Below, one piece after another: positions 60,092 to 64,000 of a stretch of 64,000 nucleotides of DNA. A program made the position numbers and the translations under genes. How positions within the stretch are numbered: the stretch's first letter is position 1; the number at the start of each line of letters is the position of its first letter. The DNA comes from Isoetes taiwanensis (Eukaryota; Streptophyta; Lycopodiopsida; Isoetales; Isoetaceae). The notes under the pieces were generated by a model, which made no database searches, was not told the origin of the DNA, and was given only the letters and a program-made list of their open reading frames with translations. The stretch covers positions 4,125,821 through 4,189,820 of the forward strand of contig JAJEKV010000057.1 in assembly GCA_021234155.1 (NCBI GenBank), written 5' to 3'.

Positions 60092-61300
60092 AGCACACCT
60101 CCTGACGCTTCAATACAGTATATATTCAGCATTCAGAATACGTATAAACAAATTTTGCAGAATGGGAACGCAAAAGTGCCCACGAGAGAAGGACAAGTGT
60201 ATAGCGACCAGAAAATTTAAACCGCGCTGCCAATGACGATAAAAGAAATGAAGAGCAGCATTAGAATACCAATTGTAAAAAAGATCACAGATTCTTCCGT
60301 AGATGAAAAAACCCTAAATCTCTAGTTGAGTATTATCCTCAAAAGACATTAAAATTTCTTGTACATAGCAACATGAACGGAGTTGCTCTTTGTATTAAGA
60401 TGTTTGAAGATCAATATATACATAATAAGATTCAGTTATTCTAAGGTTGCTGCATTACATTAAACTGTAAGCATAAAAAAGTAGATGTCTAATTCAAAAC
60501 TTCAAAAACTCTTACAGATTGATGATGATCTGAATTGATAAGGAGAAAAAAGGTACCTACATTGTCATAAGGAAGTCGGCTGAACACGATTGCTAGAAGC
60601 GGCTATATGAGGACAAATTTTGCAGGAACGGATGCAAATTATGATGGATGCTAACACAGCTCCTGCCTCGACCATCGTCAGTTTTGTTCAAACCAAAAGC
60701 TCGAGCAAGTACCTTACATGGAAAGGCATCGAACCAATTTAAATTGAAAATGTCATTTTACCAACCGTTAGCATTGCATATAATGGACGTTTTTGGCATG
60801 TTTCTTACTACAATACAACATGCAGATCGAAATAGGAAAAAGAAGAAAAAAAGAGTATTTTTTAATATCACATTGAATACCATGGCCTACCTATCAGTGG
60901 GGCAAACAATTCTAGTAGCTGATGATTTATAATTTACCTTGCTGATCCCAAGGTAGGGTCCTTGAGAATGGCATCCTTAATGTTGTACTCCATAACATCA
61001 TATAACCCAACCCACATATATGTTAAATTTATGACATCTTTGTCCGCTCTCGGACAACATTATAGTGTTAGAAGATCTTGGGACCCATATGAACTACCCA
61101 TTATTGCCCATCCTCTCGATTTCGACAAAGACGTGTGAACTAACTAGTAACTACTTTGAGATTTCATTTCCATGTACCCTACCTATTTAACATTAAAAAA
61201 ATGTATTAGCTTTTGAATATTATGTATAATATTTTCCTTCATTTTTTATACACAACACCTAACACTTAAAAAATAGTGGCATTAATTAAAATACATAAGA
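60092..61300. other. RBOH 3' flank and intergenic sequence
   Basis: The first few hundred bases should hold the 3' UTR and polyadenylation signals (AT-rich, with TTGTACATAG and AATAAG words near 60355-60430). Beyond this I see nothing. Confidence 0.4.
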
Positions 61301-61450
61301 GGGTAAAAGCATGTTAAGGGTGTCTAGTTTTGGAACTTACCAAAGTACCTACAGCACGTACTCCAAAAACTATACTTTCTTTTTTCCTTTTACTTTCTTC
61401 TTTCCTCGCGCAATGTTAAGTGAAAAAGAAACATATTGGAGACTAACTAG
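61301..61450 (+). mobile_element. One-ended relative of the 321 bp MITE
   Basis: GGGTAAAAGCATGTTAAGGG, GTTTTGGAAC and later GGAGAC follow the same order as in 26334-26520. No right TIR is found within the next few hundred bases, so the element is truncated. Confidence 0.75.
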
Positions 61451-61716
61451 CGGTTGAAAGAAAAGAAGATGTGGATGGCGTTAAGGGATGAAATTAAACA
61501 TTTTTAGATTGGCCTAACATAAAGTTACTAACTTTCGTTTGACAATTGCTGTAGTGTTGAGATAGAATTGACTTGAATTGAATTGGTACAAATATGTCTT
61601 GGTTGATGTTCATGATAGAGAAGCAATTTCTTGTCAATGCTCTTGCTTAGGTTCAAGTTATTTTTTATTGATATGTTAAAACTACTAACTGATTGTCTAA
61701 GGATCATAGTTTGTCA
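61451..61716. other. Intergenic sequence
   Basis: No feature supported. Confidence 0.4.
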
Positions 61717-62038
61717 GTACGTGCTCTGGGGTCGTACATTCAGGAGGTACTGGATCTGCGAGCTCACCTTTGCCCCCGCCTGGCTGCCCGCTGATCAGGC
61801 ACTACGGGTGCGGTGCATGAGTGCATATATTTGTGTGTTTTTGCATTTTGTATATTGGAACAGTTTGTCAGCAGGCTGATTGCTGCCACGGTTTTTCCCT
61901 CGAAAACCCTTCGGGGCGGGGGTTTTTTTAATCCGGGTAGTAATCCGCTTGCTGCGCTTTTGTATTGGGTCCATAGACCGATTGGTCTCCGTGGACGATA
62001 AAAATACCTTCCTTCCTTCCTTCCTTCCTTCCTTCCTC
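61717..62038 (+). mobile_element. Non-L1 LINE 3' end, (CCTT)n tail
   Basis: Closely matches 31978-32298: GGGTCGTACATTC, GTGTTTTTGCATTTTGTATA, ACCCTTCGGGGCGGGGG, AGACCGATTGGTCT and CCGTGGACGATAAAA, then CCTT repeats. It is 5'-truncated at about 61717 within the 3' UTR or the extreme C-terminus. Confidence 0.85.
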
Positions 62039-62821
62039 CCTTACAAAGCCTTTAGATATCAGAAATACACAAATTATTAATGAAATTATTATAATTGTCA
62101 ATACTAAAACTGATCAACAACTAGCTATTTTATAGATCTATTGCGTATGACACGATTTTGTATTAAAGATGTTGCTCTTTTCATCCTCTGCCTTTTCCAA
62201 TTTCGGCCCTAGCAACAAATATGCTTTGAAGTTGTAGTCTAAATGAGGTTTTAATCTAACAATTAAGCTACGATGCTTGACAATATTGAATGCAACAGGT
62301 GAAATTGGCAATATAATATCCTAGTTCTACTGAGGTAAGACATTAAACTACAATAATAATGGAATAGAATAGAATACAATACAATACAATTATTGTCCGT
62401 AATGTTGTGAGGCCACTGGACTTGTGTAGTGCTTGCGAGCTTCCCTGTTGGGTCGCTACGAGCAAATCAAGCTTAGATAATGTAGCCCTTTGGTAGGCTT
62501 CTGTCAGTCCTATATGATACTCGCACCTCACTTATAATTGGTTTCATGGCTATGCGAGAGTGCTTTATTATCACCACCTTTGAGCTGCATACGTTTTGCG
62601 AGCTCCCTTGATCCACATCTCAAATTATGAGGCCTCAATTTTGGTGTACCAATTTTCGAATGTGGAGATGGAGCACTAGCCGGCAAGTTATACCCGCTCT
62701 GTCTTGGTGGTCGGTCGAAGGTTCCCTTCATTGTCCCAACATTTCTCATGTTCTACTATTGTGGAACATAGTATTGGTACCCAACAATGGTGTCCGCGGC
62801 AACAGAGTCGCACTGACCTAG
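62039..62821. other. Intergenic sequence
   Basis: A run of AGAAT/ACAAT pentamers at 62359-62390 is the only structure. No gene is supported. Confidence 0.4.
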
Positions 62822-62905
62822 CACATTAGTAAATCCGATTACTATCAGAATTAAAAAACTCACTCCGAAGGGTTTTCGAGGATAAACTTTAATAGTAATG
62901 GGATC
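62822..62905 (-). mobile_element. Internal scrap of the non-L1 LINE 3' region
   Basis: The reverse complement reads CCTCGAAAACCCTTCGGAG and then GAGTTTTTTAATTC, matching the UUCG-hairpin part of the family (32158-32190, 45740-45765). The terminal hairpin is not recognisable. Confidence 0.6.
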
Positions 62906-63400
62906 GTTAGTGCGCAATTATTAATTTTCAGACTGTCATCTTTGTTCTGAATTTTCCCACTGCCACCTCTGTCTTGCTTGCTTCTTTCCTACTGCGCATT
63001 ATTCTGGCCCCTCTATGTGTAGAGGCGACAGTTTGAACCATGGTCTACATTCTGTCATTTCTACCAGGGATCGCAGTTGGGGTCATAAGCCCCTGCACCG
63101 ATAACATCCTGTATAAACTTCTAAGCATTCTTGTTTTCTACATTTTGAGATCCTTTTAGAGCTTTGAACAGAGCTATGAATAATTAAAACAAATCAAACA
63201 TACAAGATCGTCTATGTAGAATTATTATTCTTACTAATAACAAGTTCTCGAAAACACGGTTTTATTCTCGAGACATAAAATCGTAAATATATCTGCAATA
63301 TTTAGGCATCCTAAATAAGCAGTTGCCAGTGCCTTGCATATTATCGTTAGTTTGATGCATAAACACTTCATAAACTTCCTAACATGGAGCAAGCCTAATG
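62906..63400. other. Intergenic sequence
   Basis: No feature supported. Confidence 0.4.
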
Positions 63401-64000
63401 GGTTCTGCCTATGAACTTAGATGGAGTTTTCGGACGGTGGCGCTCAGGGCTGCCGGCTTTTTTCCTTGTAACTTGAGCATCTGGACTCCGTTTTCGATGA
63501 TCTTTAGTTCGTTGGAAAGCTTGTTCTGAGAGCTTTCTGTCAACATCAATTTTGTTAGGGTTTGCTATCAGGTTAAGGGCCGGATTTGGGTCCGCTGATT
63601 TCGGCCACTTATAAGGGATGGAAAAGTCAGATATTGGTCCAGCATCCAAGGCGGTGGCAAAACGGCGTGAGTCTACCACCAGCTTGGTGATACATGATCC
63701 CCCAGTTGCTGCGCAAAAATAAGTAAATAATTCAATTGGAAGTTCTTTGCCTTCGGTGGTGGCTACTCCAGTGGTTCTTCAAGAAAGGGATTTTCCTCCC
63801 TTGCAAGGCACTGTGAGTAAGGGAGCGGAAGTTAATGGGAATTTGCATCAAACAGGTACAGATTCCAGTCCTAATGTAGTTCCTCAGCCTCGGGCAAGTG
63901 ATAGTGTTTGGAAGTCATCTGATTCTGTTACAAAAGTTTCATATCAAAGAGTTAGTGATTCGCTTTGTAAGGATATATCTAGTGCATCTAGAAAGGTAAG
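63401..64000 (+). mobile_element. Probable 5' end of a LINE (ORF1-like start)
   Basis: A GC-richer leader is followed by ATG at 63618 (MEKSDIGPASKAVAKRRES). A TAA at 63720-63722 stops this frame after 34 codons. The same frame then stays open to the window edge with VVLQERDFPPLQGTVSKGAE and KVSYQRVSDSLCKDISSASR. The DFPPLQ-like start with a Ser-rich tract resembles ORF1/gag starts of plant L1 elements. It continues beyond the window, so the call is tentative. Confidence 0.45.

Overview
This is a nuclear window from a large, repeat-rich land-plant genome. The gene content supports this: PLS-class pentatricopeptide-repeat (PPR) genes, an intron-rich respiratory burst oxidase (RBOH), plant-type LINEs with a reverse-transcriptase zinc-binding C-terminus, and LTR elements primed by a Met-tRNA-like TGGTATCAGAGC site. 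The abundance of S-type PPR repeats and the AT-rich, TE-dense background make a fern or other seed-free vascular plant my best guess. No marker in the window proves it.

Layout. 1-88 is the 3' end of a LINE. 1076-1880 is a decayed PPR fragment. 2582-6391 is a 5'-truncated minus-strand LINE with an almost intact reverse transcriptase and an unexplained third ORF. 6765-7492 is a GC-rich island. 10404-27634 is a tandem duplication of a roughly 5.4 kb unit (A-B-C). The second copy is interrupted by 2.5 kb and 3.6 kb segments, and it carries a 321 bp MITE, an 846 bp foldback element and a 54 bp LINE tail that the first copy lacks. The 3.6 kb segment holds exon-like sequence that appears to run into block C, so an unidentified gene may span about 22860-27000. 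31200-32298 is a decayed non-L1 LINE. 32590-35010 is a copia-like remnant with a tandemly duplicated gag region. 35163-36716 is an intronless PPR gene with ten repeats spaced at exactly 31 codons. 37900-55000 is a mosaic of LINE tails, LTR fragments, simple repeats and one small gene-like locus with an internally duplicated coding segment. 56282-60091 is a complete 15-exon RBOH gene, the best-supported gene here. 60092-64000 holds further transposon pieces and, at the right edge, the start of a LINE ORF1-like frame.

Two genes look capable of function: the RBOH (plasma-membrane NADPH oxidase producing superoxide) and the PPR protein (organelle RNA binding, missing its E/DYW tail). They are not obviously linked. 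Most of the rest is a record of transposon insertion, duplication and deletion. The strongest new observations are a 3' stem-loop with compensatory base changes across copies of one LINE family, the tandem duplication with empty and filled insertion sites, two GC-AG introns in the RBOH, and an array of heat-shock-element-like motifs beside LTR fragments. All identifications are by eye; no database search was run.
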